Assembly (NCBI RefSeq): GCF_004664715.2
Contig: NC_051086.1
Location: forward strand, 71,167,986 to 71,231,985
Direction of reading: 5' to 3'
Source of the DNA: Peromyscus leucopus
Lineage: Eukaryota > Chordata > Mammalia > Rodentia > Cricetidae
DNA length: 64,000 nucleotides
The notes below the pieces were generated by a model. It was given only the letters and a program-made list of their open reading frames with translations. It was not told the DNA's origin and searched no databases. The position numbers and the translations under genes are program-made. This document shows, piece by piece, positions 1 through 12,349 of this stretch (positions within the stretch are counted from its first letter, which is position 1; the number at the start of each line of letters is the position of its first letter).

Positions 1-1309
1 TTCTAAAAAAAAAAAAAAAAGTTTTATAATCAAAGATCCTCGTCCTTAGTTGTTGGACATCAAAGGAAGTTTGGAGGAGACTGGGATTATGTGAGTGCCC
101 CGAATTCATTCTGAATGCAAACTTGCAACATTACCAAGTCCCCCAAAGGACATTCCTAGAGCCGAAGGAGATCCTATCTAACTACATCTTTACTCTTCCT
201 TGCTGTAGATATGCTAGGGTAAGGGACAAGTGAGTTGAGCTCCTGTCTTTGAGCTTGGACTTATCCCAGAATGTTGGGTTTGGAGCTGCAGACCTACTAG
301 CAGAGACCACCCACCCTGTGGATCTGCTGTTTTAGAACCTTCTATTTGGAAACACCAGGCCCTGTGGAGAAACATCAACAACGAACCGTCTTTTATCCTT
401 CAGTGTTCCCACTCTTTCTGGGCAGTTGATGACATCACCGAATTTTGGGAGCCACATTCTCTGCATTCCCTACTGTCTCTGGGGTGTTGATGATGTCACT
501 TTCTCCCACAGAGGAAAACCTCAGCACCCCGAGGGCCTGACCTCAGTTCTTGGCAGGTAAATGAAGGAGGAACTGACTTTTAGATGTAAACTGATTTTGT
601 CAGGCCAAAAGAGCCACAGCCGTCTTCAGTGCGTCACCACGGCCCTGTCGCCTCGTCACCTAGCGAGAATGAAGACAGTAAATTATGGGAACTGTTTTTC
701 TGGGTGAGAACAAAGACTCATTTGACATTTTGACTTTTACGCTTGTGGCTGCTGTAGGACATTGGTCACTGAGCTTTCGGCTCCCTCTTAACTGCCCATC
801 TCTTAACCCAGGAAATTTCTAAGCTTTTGAGAACCTATTTTTAGATTATCCAGTTCTCTTTCACACAACAGGTTAAGAACATCATTAAGAAATGATGAGT
901 AAGGCAAATTTGGCGAATTATGTCCAGAGCAAAGCACAGTGCCACCTTGACCTTAGCTTTGTGGGTGTGACCTGAAGAGGCTGCCCTCGGACAGCGGTGG
1001 TTGGGAATCAAATTCCAGGAGCACCCAAGAATGCTCAGATTCCAATAGCAGCAGTCCTCAGTGCTCCCCACAAGGATTCTGTGAGCACCCTCAGAGCCTT
1101 TTTGTGGTGTCCTTGTGGTTAAAAAAACATCATCATTTACAGAGGTTTGCTCCTACAGACAAACCTCAGAGAAACATCACTTGTCTATCTTTGCCACCAA
1201 AAATAATCTTTTATGCTTTTATTCTTTTCTGAACTAACATGTTACATTTTTATGGGTTTTTTAAAAGTCTTTTTCATAGGCTCATCAACAGACTATTCTC
1301 AAAAGTTTT
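1..1309. other. SINE-free intronic block at left edge
   Basis: Unique sequence apart from an A-run (5-20). Two ATCAAAG cores (29-35 and 59-65) and two CRE-like octamers (430-437 and 491-498) are the only motifs noted. Confidence 0.6.
430..498. promoter_or_regulatory. Pair of CRE-like octamers in a diverged short duplication
   Basis: TGACATCA (430-437) and TGATGTCA (491-498) lie 61 bp apart, each inside a similar context (TTGATGAxxTCAC). Each differs from the palindromic CRE TGACGTCA by one transition at the CpG, on opposite strands. Function is inferred. Confidence 0.35.
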
Positions 1310-1506
1310 TAAAAATTTTTATTGTGTGTGGGCACGCTAGAATTTTATGCCAGTGTGTGTCACATGTGTGGGGGTGCCTGTGGAGGACAGAAAAGGGAGA
1401 CTATACCCCAGAACTGTAGCTCCAGGCAGTTGTGAAGCACCCGATGTGGGTCCTGGCAACCAGACTTGGGTCCTCCTTAACTACTGGGCCATTTCACCAG
1501 CCCCCT
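1310..1506 (-). repeat. B3-type SINE
   Basis: The antisense body reads 'tgcctgtggaggacagaaaa' and ends in the inverted head 'gggccatttcaccagccccc'. Divergent. Confidence 0.75.
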
Positions 1507-1768
1507 ACAGTTTTAAATGCACTAGTTTGCTCCAGGGTAGTAATGCAGACTCTGAAATAAGGGAGATTTTCCAGTTGATTCTTACCTGTTCAAGATCAGT
1601 CAATGGCCATACTACCCTGACCATGACTGATGGAGGAAGCTAAGCTAAGTTAGTAATTGGATGGGAGAAAACAAACCAGTTTGGGGGCAGGGGTATAGGG
1701 GAGAAATGTCAGGACATGGAATTCCAGGTGACAGGAAGACCTCCCCTCGGAATATTAGCATCAGCATT

Positions 1769-1922
1769 GGAGGCTGTAATGGTTCACACTGTCAGTCCCT
1801 GCACTCAGGAGGCTGAGACCGATCTCAGTGAGTTCAAGATCAGCCTGATCTACAAAGGGAGTTCCAGGCCAGCCAGAACTACGTGGAAAGACCTTGTCTC
1901 AAAACAGTAAGAACAAAACACA
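1769..1922 (+). repeat. B1 SINE
   Basis: It has a diverged head (gtaatggttcacactgtcag), the 'gagttcaagatcagcctgat' core and an 'agaccttgtctcaaaaca' tail. Confidence 0.85.
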
Positions 1923-3084
1923 AAGCCAACAGACCAGCCAGAAGAACAACAACCTTGCCTATTCTAGTGTTAGATTATAGAGTTTTAAAAAACTCTATTA
2001 GGACCATATGACTAAAGTTTACTGAAAACAGGAGTCCTGCTAGTCTGGGTAAAGACATGGGAAGTTAAACTGTATGGGAGGAGGCCAACCTGCCGCTGCC
2101 TTCATTTCCAGTCTTCTCTCTCCTGAGTTGTACACTTGAACCAAATTTAAGTTGCTATGTAAAATGCTTGTGCTTTCCAAGTAATGTCATTCCTTAAGGT
2201 ATGGGACAGGATTTCACAGTTTGTTTCCATTTTTGTTGTTTTCTAAAAGGGAGTTTGAGTTGGAGACTGTCTGGCATGTTTCCACACCCCTGCCATACCA
2301 CCTGCCCTGGCAGAGACAATGGAAGCAGAAGTCGAGTTCTTTACAGCTGCACCTGCCTGGTGAATGCTGCCAGCAGATCTGGTTTTCTCCTGTAGCTAAA
2401 CTACCCAGAAACTGTACTAGTTCCTGGCACCCGGATCAGGGGTGCATGGCTGAAAGCGTGGAGGGCCTCATGTCAAGAGGACAGAACAGAGCTAGTTCTC
2501 CCAGGGACATCTTGTGTAGGTTTTGCGGTGGCATCCAGTGATGATTGTATTGTTTGTCAGACGGGGGAGATGGAACTTTCTGGCTCACCTGGTTTTCAAG
2601 ACTTCTCTAAGGATCATGTGGCAACTCGATGTTTGAAACTTATCTCATGCAATTCTGCATCTAACGAGCTCAAACGAGGATGCTCTATCCAGAATAGAGG
2701 AGGCACATCTTCCAGAGGGGGGCCACCGTGTGGCGTTCGCAGGGCTGAGAAGCTGCTGGTTCTCCAGCAGGGCAGGTTATCTACTTGGCCACCAGATGAA
2801 AGCTCTTCAATTAGACACTCGTTTGGAAGGCGGCAAAGCACACCCCTGACTATTTTTTCCCCTTTTCAATTATCAGAGTGTTTCTTGGGTTCCTTCAGGG
2901 CAGAATTACCTCCTTAGCTTTTAATTTTTGTGTATAACTGGAAGCATTCTAGCCTAAGAACATAATTTCTATAACCGATCAAATAATTGAAGATAATATG
3001 CCCCAAATGGTGCTATTTGCATACCACCCCCATCTAATGATAGACTGTGGGAAGAAGGCCTGAAGGGCGCTCTGCAGTGAGTGT
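1923..3084. other. Unique intronic stretch
   Basis: No SINE, RNA gene or credible exon seen. It contains open frames of 60-130 codons on both strands, without start, splice or composition support. Confidence 0.5.
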
Positions 3085-3310
3085 GGACATCCTGCAGTCA
3101 GCAGTACTCTCGGTGGGCCTGGGCTTGAATCTCAGCTCTGGTCCTGCTTAGCTAGCTTCATGACCTCAAGGAAAATTGCTTAACCTCTGTGAGCTTGTGT
3201 CCTCATGAGTGAAACCGGGATAATAGGAATAAATGGCCTGATCACCTGGAATGAAATCCTATGTGAGAACCATCTTTGAAGAGTGCACGTGTAAAGTATT
3301 ATTATTAACA
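3085..3310 (+). repeat. MIR SINE (ancient)
   Basis: It retains the MIR core series: 'gggcttgaatctcagctctg', then 'catgacctcaaggaaaattg', 'cttaacctctgtgag', and an AT-rich end with 'gtaaagtattattatt'. Clear despite high divergence. Confidence 0.75.
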
Positions 3311-4774
3311 GCAGTTAGACTTGGGCTCCTTCTCATTCATCCAATAACTGTCATAAGGATTAAAAAGTGTGGGGGTTATTTAGAGACAGTTAACTTGTTT
3401 GCTATTATCCCTAAATAGCCATCTAGGCTATCCGAGTTTTAACGTGACTGCCAAGATAAAGCTTTAGCTTTACATTTCTGTGGGTCAAAGGATTGATTAA
3501 TGTTCCAGTAATGTAGTGCAGGCAGTGGCTTGGAGAATGACTAACCGTGAGTTCTGGGGTGGGGACTAAGTTCTGCGTCTGTCTTGGTTGCGCTGTGGTG
3601 AATCACTTCTCTGCCCCGGACCTCGGTACATGTGGCCATTCTACATCAGTAAGCCATTAGCCTCTGTCCATGGTCAATAATCTGATCACTGGTGCCAAGC
3701 AGATGTGCTCTGCCTTCCCACGTGGACTGAGGGGTCCCAGAGCTGCACTAAGCAACACACTTCCGCTTTCCCTCGACTCTTAGAGCACTGCATTCCGTTG
3801 CTTAGAAGCAACTGCTTAGAACGCTGAAGCTTCTTGAGTTTCCTGTGCAGCCTGCGGCAGCTGCCTCCTAAGAGCTGCAAGGCATTCGGGATTGCGACGG
3901 GGACTAATTTACCCAGTTCATTATGCCATACTGGTCCCAACATGTTCTCCGAGGCTCAGCAGATCAAATTCTATATCCTGCTTGGAAAGTATCTCCATAG
4001 TCCCTGAGCCTCATCTGAGAAGAATTAGATCAAAATAAGAACAAAGCCGAGTTCTAGCTACAGCATCTATCAAGTATTTGGGGCCCTGACACTTTTTTTC
4101 AGGTAAAGACCGTTCCTCCAGGGCATCCCTGAGATAGATGGCCCTTCTGTGGGATGAAAAGTCAACGTTCTGTAGCCTGTCCCCCAAATAGATAGATAAT
4201 GGGATAAAGGTAATTACAGGTTTTCTGGTCTTTTCTACTTACTAGTTCTCTGTCATGGTTAAACACACACAGCCTATAACTCAATTACCGTTATTAACCT
4301 TTCAGCACTTGTATGGTATTATAACTCATTTCAATCACCAGCACAAAACATCGGGGGCTAGGAGAGGAGGTGGCTGGGGTGAGGTGGAGAGGAGCAGATG
4401 TTTTCCGTTTTACTACTGGTTTTTAGTAGCATCCTCCTCTCTGAATACACTTCTGGGAGAACACTGTTTTCTTCCCAAGGCCTAGTAAAGATTCGTGAGT
4501 GAAGCTGGCAAAGCAGTTGAAGCTCTTTGAAATAAAGACCGGGATAAACACTGAACATCGCTGTCACTCTCGTGAAAAAGGAAAGCCAGCGCGTGATGCT
4601 TGGGGCGGTTCCAGCGGTCTTGTTTGATGTCTCTCTGTGACCTTTACCTCTCGATATCTTTATGCGTTTATTGAGGCTGTTGGACAAAGTCTTGAGGTCC
4701 TAAGCCACTGGGTGGTAAGAATGTAAGAATGAGTGACGGTTGGCCTCTGCTTCTCGTTATTTTTGTTTGCTTTT
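3311..4774. other. Unique intronic stretch
   Basis: No repeat or gene recognised over about 1.46 kb. Confidence 0.5.
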
Positions 4775-4910
4775 ATTTTAGGGGCAGGCAGGGTTTTGCT
4801 ATGTAGCCCATGGGCTCAAATCCACGAAGGTAGCACCTGCCAGCCTCCAACCTCTTGCGTTTGCCTCCTAAGTGCTGGGATTATGGGTATGTGCCACCAA
4901 GCCTGGCTAG
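4775..4910 (-). repeat. B1 SINE
   Basis: Antisense B1 with 'agtgctgggattatgggtat' and the inverted head 'gccaccaagcctggctag'. Confidence 0.8.
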
Positions 4911-5785
4911 CCTCCAGGTCTATGGGTGGAATTTTCTAAAACATTTTTTTCTGTCTTTAGACACCTTGTTGTTCCAGTTTGATAATCCTAGTGCAAGGTT
5001 CATTTAATCTGTTCATTTGAGACTTTGTGTCCCTTTGTTAATAATCTGTGAGCTGATGTTCTACAGGATATTTTTCATTAAGTAAAATAAATATGCATAC
5101 AGAAGTAGAGCAAATCGTATACTAACTAGAACATTTCTATATTTTGCTTCTGTCCTGCAGATAGAGACCTAAGACTCTCCTGGGTAGCTTCTAAGTCTAG
5201 TCCATTATTTCATGTTAATAATGCCCATGATAATATGCTTGCAGTGCCATAAAATACATACACTAAGTTATGTGTAATATAATTTATTTAGGTAAGAAAA
5301 TGCACCAGTATATTTCAGAAAGGGGTTCGAAACTACAAATTGAATTTTAAAGTACTTCCTGGTTCTTAGACAGGTAAATAAATCACAATAGTATCATTAG
5401 TCAGGGACCTGTGCTAATTAGAATATCCTATTCCTAATTAGCAAGTGTATTTGAGAATCCGAGTCCATTCTCCGTGTGTGTGTCTGTTTCTCTCTCTTGT
5501 TTTTCTTTTGCAGTGCTGAGGGTGGAATACAGGACGAGCACTCTCCTGCTGAGGCCTGTCTGAATCAGATGCCTCACCCTTTTCTTCTCTTCTTCATACT
5601 CTTCTTTTTAAATGTCGTCCATTGATGTTAAGTTTGTGGTATTGCTGTGTTTTATACAAAGGGGCATGTTCTTAGTAGTCCCAACTGATGAATTGTTTGT
5701 TTTACATTTTTAAATAGTTAGCCTACAGTAACATTTGTTTGTATGCATGTACACATATTATAACCTTGTAATTTTTCAGTTGAGT
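4911..5785. other. AT-rich unique intronic stretch
   Basis: No repeat or gene recognised. It contains the spaced CTAATTAG pair at 5413-5442. Confidence 0.5.
5413..5442. promoter_or_regulatory. Inverted pair of homeodomain-type CTAATTAG sites
   Basis: GCTAATTAG (5413-5421) and CTAATTAGC (5434-5442) form a perfect 9-bp inverted repeat with a 12-bp spacer. Each arm contains the self-complementary octamer CTAATTAG, a typical homeodomain-factor site. Binding is inferred. Confidence 0.4.
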
Positions 5786-5955
5786 TTGTTTGTTTGTTTG
5801 TTTGTTTGTTTGTTTGAGACTAGGTCTTACTATGGAGCCTTGGCTGACCTGGAACTCACTACGTAGACCAGACTGTCCTCAGTCTCATAGAAACGCTCCT
5901 TCCTCTGCCTCCCAGGTACTTAGATTGAAGGTGTGCGCCACCACACCTGGCATGG
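5786..5955 (-). repeat. B1 SINE with (TTTG)n tail
   Basis: Antisense B1; eight TTTG units form the A-tail complement at 5786-5815. Confidence 0.85.
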
Positions 5956-5957
5956 TT

Positions 5958-5960
<3 letters not shown>

Positions 5961-6000
<40 letters not shown>

Positions 6001-6121
6001 AGGCAGGGGCTTGTGTATCCCAGGGTGGCCTGGCCTGTAGCTTGTTATGTAGCTGGCCTTGAACTTCCAATTCTCCTGCACCTGCCTCTTGAGTGCAAGG
6101 GTCACAGGCAACACAGGTGTG
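5961..6121 (-). repeat. B1-like SINE with 39-T tail
   Basis: A T39 run (5961-5999) is followed by an antisense, diverged B1 body ending near 'ggcaacacaggtgtg'. It lies directly next to the previous B1 in the same orientation. Confidence 0.75.
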
Positions 6122-6478
6122 TGACATATCTACTCATTTTCCCTCTAAGCTTTCATCAAATCAGTGCAAACCGGGGCAAAAAAAACAAAGCAACAACGCC
6201 TGGACCTTTCCACTGGCACCAAAAGAATTCAAGTTCCAGAAGAACCTGGAGTCAGGCTGGATGTGTCGTGGCAGTGACCTAGAGGAAAGTTTGTGAAACT
6301 GTCTCCATATCTAACTTGATACTATAGCAACACTGACTCTGCCATGGTAATATGTATTTAAAAACAATAAAGAAGATTTTAAAAAAGAGAAGTGTTTAGA
6401 TTATCTTGAACATAAACATATAAACACCTATATACAAATATATATATTTGTAGAGAGAATACTCACCCCCTTTGGGTG

Positions 6479-6611
6479 TTTTGAGACAGGGTTTCACTCT
6501 TAGCCCAGGCTGGCCTGGAACTTATGTATTCCAGGCTGACCTCTTGCCTTAGCTTTCCAAGTGCTGGGATTATGCTGAGATTACAGCAGGAATACACCAC
6601 CGTGCCCAGTT
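6479..6611 (-). repeat. B1 SINE
   Basis: Antisense B1, 'gagacagggtttcactctta' to 'accaccgtgcccag', with a short internal duplication near 'gggattatgctgagattaca'. Confidence 0.8.
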
Positions 6612-6621
6612 TAGAGAAAAT

Positions 6622-6708
6622 CTATACACATACGTTCATATATGTCATATACATACATATACACACATGGAGAGAGAGTTTTGTATGTGTATGTATACAT
6701 ACACATAG
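6622..6708. repeat. Interrupted (TACA/TATG)n microsatellite
   Basis: An alternating purine-pyrimidine tract. TACATACATATACACACAT on the left is partly complementary to GTATGTGTATGTATAC on the right, so it could fold as a hairpin. Confidence 0.6.
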
Positions 6709-6711
6709 GGT

Positions 6712-9180
6712 CTTATGTATCCCAGACTGGCCTTGAATTTGCTAGGATGACCTTGAACTTCTTAAACTATGGACCAGTTTCGTAAAACAGCTGCTTTTGG
6801 AGATCCTGCAGGAAAATTAGCTGTCTGTCCTCTGAAAGTTTGCCTGCTGAGACAGATGTTGGTCATCTGCAAAATAGGTGACCATTTGACCCTCTCTGGT
6901 TGGTGTCCTCCAGTCCCTTCTCCTGCTCATAATCTTAGCTGATTTCACAAAATGAAGTCTAGTCCTTTTGCGAATGAATGTCTCTCCCTCATTCAGGGTG
7001 AGCATCCTTTCCCAGGTGTGTTGGTTTGAACTGACATCATGATCCCTCTCGTTTCTCCTCTGTCATTTTCCTTCTTCGGGCTTTTTAAGAATCCATACCC
7101 AGTGGTAAATCAATTGTTTTTTCACTATTAAAAAGGAAAAAGAGTCACCTCTGCATGCCCCCCATTATGTGGATCGTTTAGGTGGGGTTTTGATGAGCAG
7201 GCCTGTCCTTCTGTGCCGATACTGCAGCAGGGTGGCTGTCTTGGTTCCAGTAAATGTTTTTAAATGCTGTTGCTGTTGAGTAAGTTAGTTGGTCTGCTGC
7301 TGCTGTTGCTCACTCAGAGATGTTTCTCTACAGGCTGCAGTAGCACGCAGCTGCACGGCATGCTGGGGTACATGCTGGCCAGCGTCTTCCCATTAGAAAG
7401 AGCGCTTTCCCATCTCTATCAGATGAAAGTTTAGATTTCAGAGGAAATTAGAAAATACAGAACATGACAGAGAAGATCTGAGGTGGCAGCATCCGGGGTT
7501 TTCTCCGTCTCGGTGGTGAAATGATAGTGTAAACAGGCACTCGGCTGCAGCTGCTTCTGATAGCTGTTTCTAAGCAGCAGTGCCTGCAATCTAGAACAGT
7601 TCTAGTTAGACAAACCACATTTCTCTCTCTTCATCGGTAGAACCAGCACTTTTTTTTTAAAGTTTAACACTAGATCTTTAAAATGAGAGATGTTGCAATC
7701 TCTCTTCCAAAAAAAACATCTCCGACTCTTGTGTTTTATAGCTTGCTGATTTTATTGCCATGATGGATTTACTTAGCAGGGAATTCTGACCATCTACAGG
7801 AGCTCAAGTGTATGCAATAATAAACTATCCTTCCCAAGAGAGGGGTAGCTCCAGGGTTGTAGCTATGCTGGTAGGTTTAAATGCATCTCAGGAGGGAATT
7901 AGATCTGTTGTCTGGCTTCCTGAGATGGGTGTATGTTTAACAGAACAGAACACTTACCATTACCCCAGACTGCCTGTATGGACTGTATTCTTTCCACAGT
8001 CTCTGGGTAGACAGGGATGGTCGTCACAGACTTCTCGACTTTTGCTAAGCCAGTGCCTTAAACTGTTTTCTCCAACATAACTGAAGATCCTGCTTAATAT
8101 TTGTTGGTTTGCTAGTTCCCAAAGGCCGAACGAGGCTGCAGTAGCAGTCTTGTGAAGAAGGAAATCAGCGTATCTTATCTTTTTTCATATATTGCCAATC
8201 TGTCCGAGCAAAGCCATTCTATGGAGCACTGATAAGGAGTCCTGTTTTTCTCCTGCTACACTTGCCCATGCAGCACATGCCCCACTTGGGAGAATCTGTG
8301 ATAGAGTTTCAGCTTCCTAGGTAAGGTGGACTATCGGTAAATATAGGTGAGCCGCTGTACCTCCGTGGATTTTCCCAGCTCCAGAGGAGAAAAGAGAGGA
8401 GCATGGAAAGGGTTATTTTCCCCCCAATAGTCCTAAAGTTCAAACACAGCTGGCCTCTGGGCGGTGCCAGTGCATCCGGGGCAGCCCTCTTGGTGGAGAA
8501 GTAGCTGCCGTACTGTGCCCTTCTGTTGATAGTCTCTGAAGTCCTTTGCCCATCCCCAGTGGATCGTTGGCCCGAGTCCTGTCTTTTGTTAGGCCTCTTT
8601 GAACTCTTGTGTACTAATCTGTCTAAAAGTGGGGGCTCTGAGCAGTGGGGTGGTAAGTACACACCATGCGAGGAAGATTATTGAATATCTTGTTTCTTCA
8701 TATTTCACAATTACAATGGTGTCGCATTCTAGCTCACTTGACTTCTTCTGTTTCTCAAGTAACTTTCTAGATGATGGCCCACCACCTGCACAAAATCAAC
8801 AGCACAACTTTGCTTCATTCACTGTGCTATTGTCTCAGACTTGAGGGGTGCTTGCATCCTTCTTTGAGGCTACTTTCTAGACTGACCTGGGGCCAGATTC
8901 TAAGGTATTCTCTGGGATTTCTTCTAGAACTCACCATCTCCTCACAGGGCTTCGTTTTAATCTGTCAAGCTCACCATCAACTCAGTGTTTCCACAAGTCC
9001 AGTGCACCCAAGACTTCTCATGTTCTGAAAATCAAACTGAGACCTTCGTCTGGGAAAGAAGGTACCCCAGCAGATAAGCGTCCAGAGACTGTTGGGGGTG
9101 CTTCAGAGCACCATTGTGCAACGGTTTCCATTGGTGTGTTGTTCACGGGCTGCAGTCCAAGTCATACACACTGAGTTCTG
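6712..9180. other. Long SINE-poor intronic block
   Basis: About 2.5 kb without a recognisable complete SINE or gene. CAG/CTG-rich words cluster between 7260 and 7590. Confidence 0.5.
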
Positions 9181-9265
9181 GAATGGCTAAGGGATAGAGC
9201 ATGTGCTTGGCATGCACGAAGCCCTGCATTCAGTTCCCAGTATCAAGAGGAAAAAAAAAAAAAGA
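9181..9265 (+). repeat. ID element (diverged)
   Basis: tRNA-Ala-derived ID body ('ggctaagggatagagcatgt'), then the B-box-like 'gcattcagttcccag' and an A-rich tail. Confidence 0.75.
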
Positions 9266-9379
9266 AAGGCAAACAAAGGAGTGTGCTACATTGAGTGTAG
9301 TTTGGCGCAGGGTGCATAAATCATTGTGGGGACCCTCAAAAGTCCCATCCGTTAATGAAAAATAATGATGACACACAGG

Positions 9380-9535
9380 GCATGGTGCCTCGGCCTGCAG
9401 TTTCAGCACTTGGGAGGTAGAGGCAGAAGAATCAGGAAATCCAGGTCATCCTCAACTACGTAAGGAGCTCAGAGACAACTTGGTCTTGGTGAGACTCCCA
9501 TCTGGAAAACAAAAAACAAAAAACCCAAAAAACCA
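9380..9535 (+). repeat. B1-like SINE
   Basis: Diverged B1: 'cagcacttgggaggtagagg' core and an A-rich tail of CAAAAAAC units. Confidence 0.7.
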
Positions 9536-9796
9536 ATAATCCAAATCTATCTCTTCCAGGTAGATAACTTGAAGAGTAGTAGTCTTGACAGGAGGGCCTG
9601 TCTCCTGCGGCACAGGGTCGGTCACCAGCTGCTCCCAAAATCCGCACATTTACCAACAAGTTAGTGCAGGAGAATGAGACAGTGTATCCCATTGAAACTA
9701 CAAAGGACGCTCACTTAAACCTAGTGTAATAGTGATGGTTGTGTTCTCATACAGATAAAAGAGAGGGCGGTGTGTTTCATTTCTTTTCTCTTTCTC

Positions 9797-9870
9797 TGGT
9801 GCTAAAAATGGAACCCAGGGCCTGTTCCGTGCTGAGTGTGAACTCTACCATTGCGCTGTAACCCCAGTTT
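9797..9870 (-). repeat. ID element (diverged)
   Basis: Inverted ID: 'atggaacccagggcctgttc' and 'ctctaccattgcgctgtaac'. Confidence 0.7.
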
Positions 9871-10424
9871 CTTCTGAGGTGGCTTGGTGAAAAGCTGTTT
9901 TCGACATGAGTTTGTGTATGAAAAAATTTTTTTGAAGCATGTAATTTCTCCTTAAATTTTGAAAGCAGGCACTCGCCTCTGAGAGCGTTGTGGTAGGAAG
10001 TTTTGCATTGAGTGTATAACTAGCTGCCTCTCGTGTCGACCTTAAATATCTGTATCTTTGATGCAGTGGCTGTCATCCATTCCCCTTCCAAATGTGTTCG
10101 GGGACCAATAGGTACCCTATAGATCCTAGAATCCTCCATCTTCCTTTAGTTGGCCTAGATTGAGCAGACTCGATGCTCCCTAGTTTGAGTGTTCCTTGGT
10201 GGCCGTATACCCAGAAGGCTTTTCCACCCATGTGGGTGCTAGATCTCTTTTTCTGTCATAGGCTGGCTGGTATCTGTGATCCCGCTTGGTTAAATGGTTT
10301 GTACTCAGTGTGTGCTTCCAAAAAGCATTCCGATAATCCTCCCAGGTGCATGCCATCCAGTCTCTCAGAATTCATCCCACTAAAGAGGCATCTTAGAGAA
10401 TTCTCCCTCATTTATTTACTTTTG
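9871..10424. other. Unique intronic stretch
   Basis: No repeat or gene recognised. Confidence 0.5.
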
Positions 10425-10640
10425 TTTTGTTTTTGAGACCAGGTCTCATGTTGCCTGGCCTCTACCTACCTGCACTTCCCAAGTGCAGACACTGTAGATA
10501 TGGACCTCCACCTCAGGCTCCTTTTGTTTGAGCTGGGATCTTGCTGTGTAGTCCTGGCTGGCAATGAACTTGCAACAATCATACTGTCTCAGCCTCCAAA
10601 GTGCTAGGACTATAGGTAAGCATCGCCCATGCTAGGCTGT
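10425..10640 (-). repeat. Two antisense B1-type fragments
   Basis: One is a truncated fragment (10425-10510, 'gagaccaggtctcatgttgc'). The other is a fuller copy (10520-10640), with 'ctcagcctccaaagtgctag' and a diverged head. Confidence 0.65.
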
Positions 10641-10740
10641 GCTATCTTTTTTTTTTTTTTCTTGTTTTGACGTTCCCTATTTTATTCTTCTGGCATTAAA
10701 GTTTCTTTCTTTCATTCATTCATTCTTTCTTTCTTTTTTT

Positions 10741-10897
10741 TGTTGTTGGTTTTTCAAGACAGGGTTTCTCTTTGTAGTTTTTTTGGTGCCTGTCCTGGAT
10801 CTCGCTCTGTAGACCAGGCTGGCCTCGAACTCACAGAGATCCACCTGGCTCTGCCTCCCAAGTGCTGGGATTAAAGGCGTGTGTCACCATCCGACTA
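10741..10897 (-). repeat. B1 SINE
   Basis: Antisense, well preserved: 'agacagggtttctctttgta' through 'gggattaaaggcgtgtgtca'. A short TTTC/ATTC tract precedes it. Confidence 0.9.
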
Positions 10898-11228
10898 CTT
10901 TTCTTTTTTACAACTTATATATTGTGCTTTACACTCTCTGTCCACTGTCCTATACGTGGTCAATTCTTCTAGGTCTTTTGTCTTAGGGACTGTTTGCCAT
11001 AGCGCATGGTAGAGATTTTTGTCTCATGTCAAGGATCTTATTTCTCTACCCTATCCTCCTCTGGCTGCCAGTTGCAAAGACTCTTACCTATACATCCTAA
11101 AGTGCTTTAAAGGTGATCTGAGTCTCCTGGGTCCAGGACTGGCCTTCACCCTTTGCTCTGTCCATGCAGTCCTGAATAGCCAATGTCTTCAGCATCTAAT
11201 TCATGCTCAGATCTGACAATATTGCTCT
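10898..11228. other. Unique intronic stretch
   Basis: No repeat or gene recognised. Confidence 0.5.
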
Positions 11229-11307
11229 CATCCAGGAGAGAGGGAAGGGAGGAAAGGGAGGGGAATAGAAGGGAAGAAGGAGGGAGGTAGAAAGGACCAA
11301 GGGAGGG

Positions 11308-11348
<41 letters not shown>
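11229..11348. repeat. Polypurine tract with (GA)n
   Basis: A 120-bp stretch almost free of pyrimidines on the + strand, ending in (GA)17 at 11314-11348. Confidence 0.9.
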
Positions 11349-11350
<2 letters not shown>

Positions 11351-12349
11351 TCTGAACACTCCTTTTGTGTCGGCGTCTCTGTGAGGTGCTTTGGAAGGAC
11401 TCCAGCCAGGCATGGAAGGGCTCTTTGATACTATCTGACGGGTGGGTAAGAATTTCGGGCACTTGGCCAAGATACACACTGCCTGTAATCGTTAACTCAG
11501 TCTGTAAACAGTTCAAACGGCACCGAGAGGCCGTCCTTTATTACATTAGAAAAAGCCTTTCATCTCTCCTGCTCAGGAGCCAGGCGTCCAGGATTGGCCT
11601 CCACGATGGCAGTGCAGCCGTGGTATTCTGTGCACAGCACCAAGACCCAGGACATGCAGGAACATATAATGGAGGCCTCTCCAAGTGACTGACTTCCAAG
11701 CTGTATGCATTGGAGCAATAACCAAGCCATTCATTTCCTTTTGTCTTGCACCTGGCTGAGTCTGGAAAGGAGAAGTGTGGGGAGCGAGACCAGGAACAAA
11801 CAGTGGGGAAGGAATTAGAAACCTCATGGCTCGCTCAGCTTTTCCCCACTCCTGTCTGCAAACCTTGGCCCCTCCCCCGCCCCAGTTCACTCTCCCCTTT
11901 GGTCCACATTGATTCTGAGTTTGATCTCCAGAGTAGTCCGTGTGCCTACTAGTTACACAGTTGCTCAATATTCCCAGACCCTAGTTCAGGGCATAATGCT
12001 GCCGGAGGGAGCCCCCACCCCACCAGGAGCAGAAGATAACCAACATTCCTGCCCTGAAGGTGCTTGCTGACTGAGACCTTAAGACAGTGCTAGATCTCTA
12101 GGAGAGATAAGCTGTCCCCGTTTGGGGTAAGTGGCCAAGTGTGCTGTACAGTGGGTTTCTACAGCCAGGGCAGCAGTGCACACAGGGGCGGTGGGGAAAC
12201 CCCTTTGCAGTCTTGTGAAAAGTAAAATATTTTTCAGTGTGTTTAAAATATGGTTTCTCTTTCACTTCCTTCCTTTTTCTAATGAAAATCACTGAGCAGT
12301 TGAGTGTTTTCGGAACTTAACTGGAATCATTAAACTTGTGAGGTGTGTG
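11349..12349. other. Unique intronic stretch
   Basis: No repeat or gene recognised. Open frames of up to 131 codons here have no supporting features. Confidence 0.5.
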
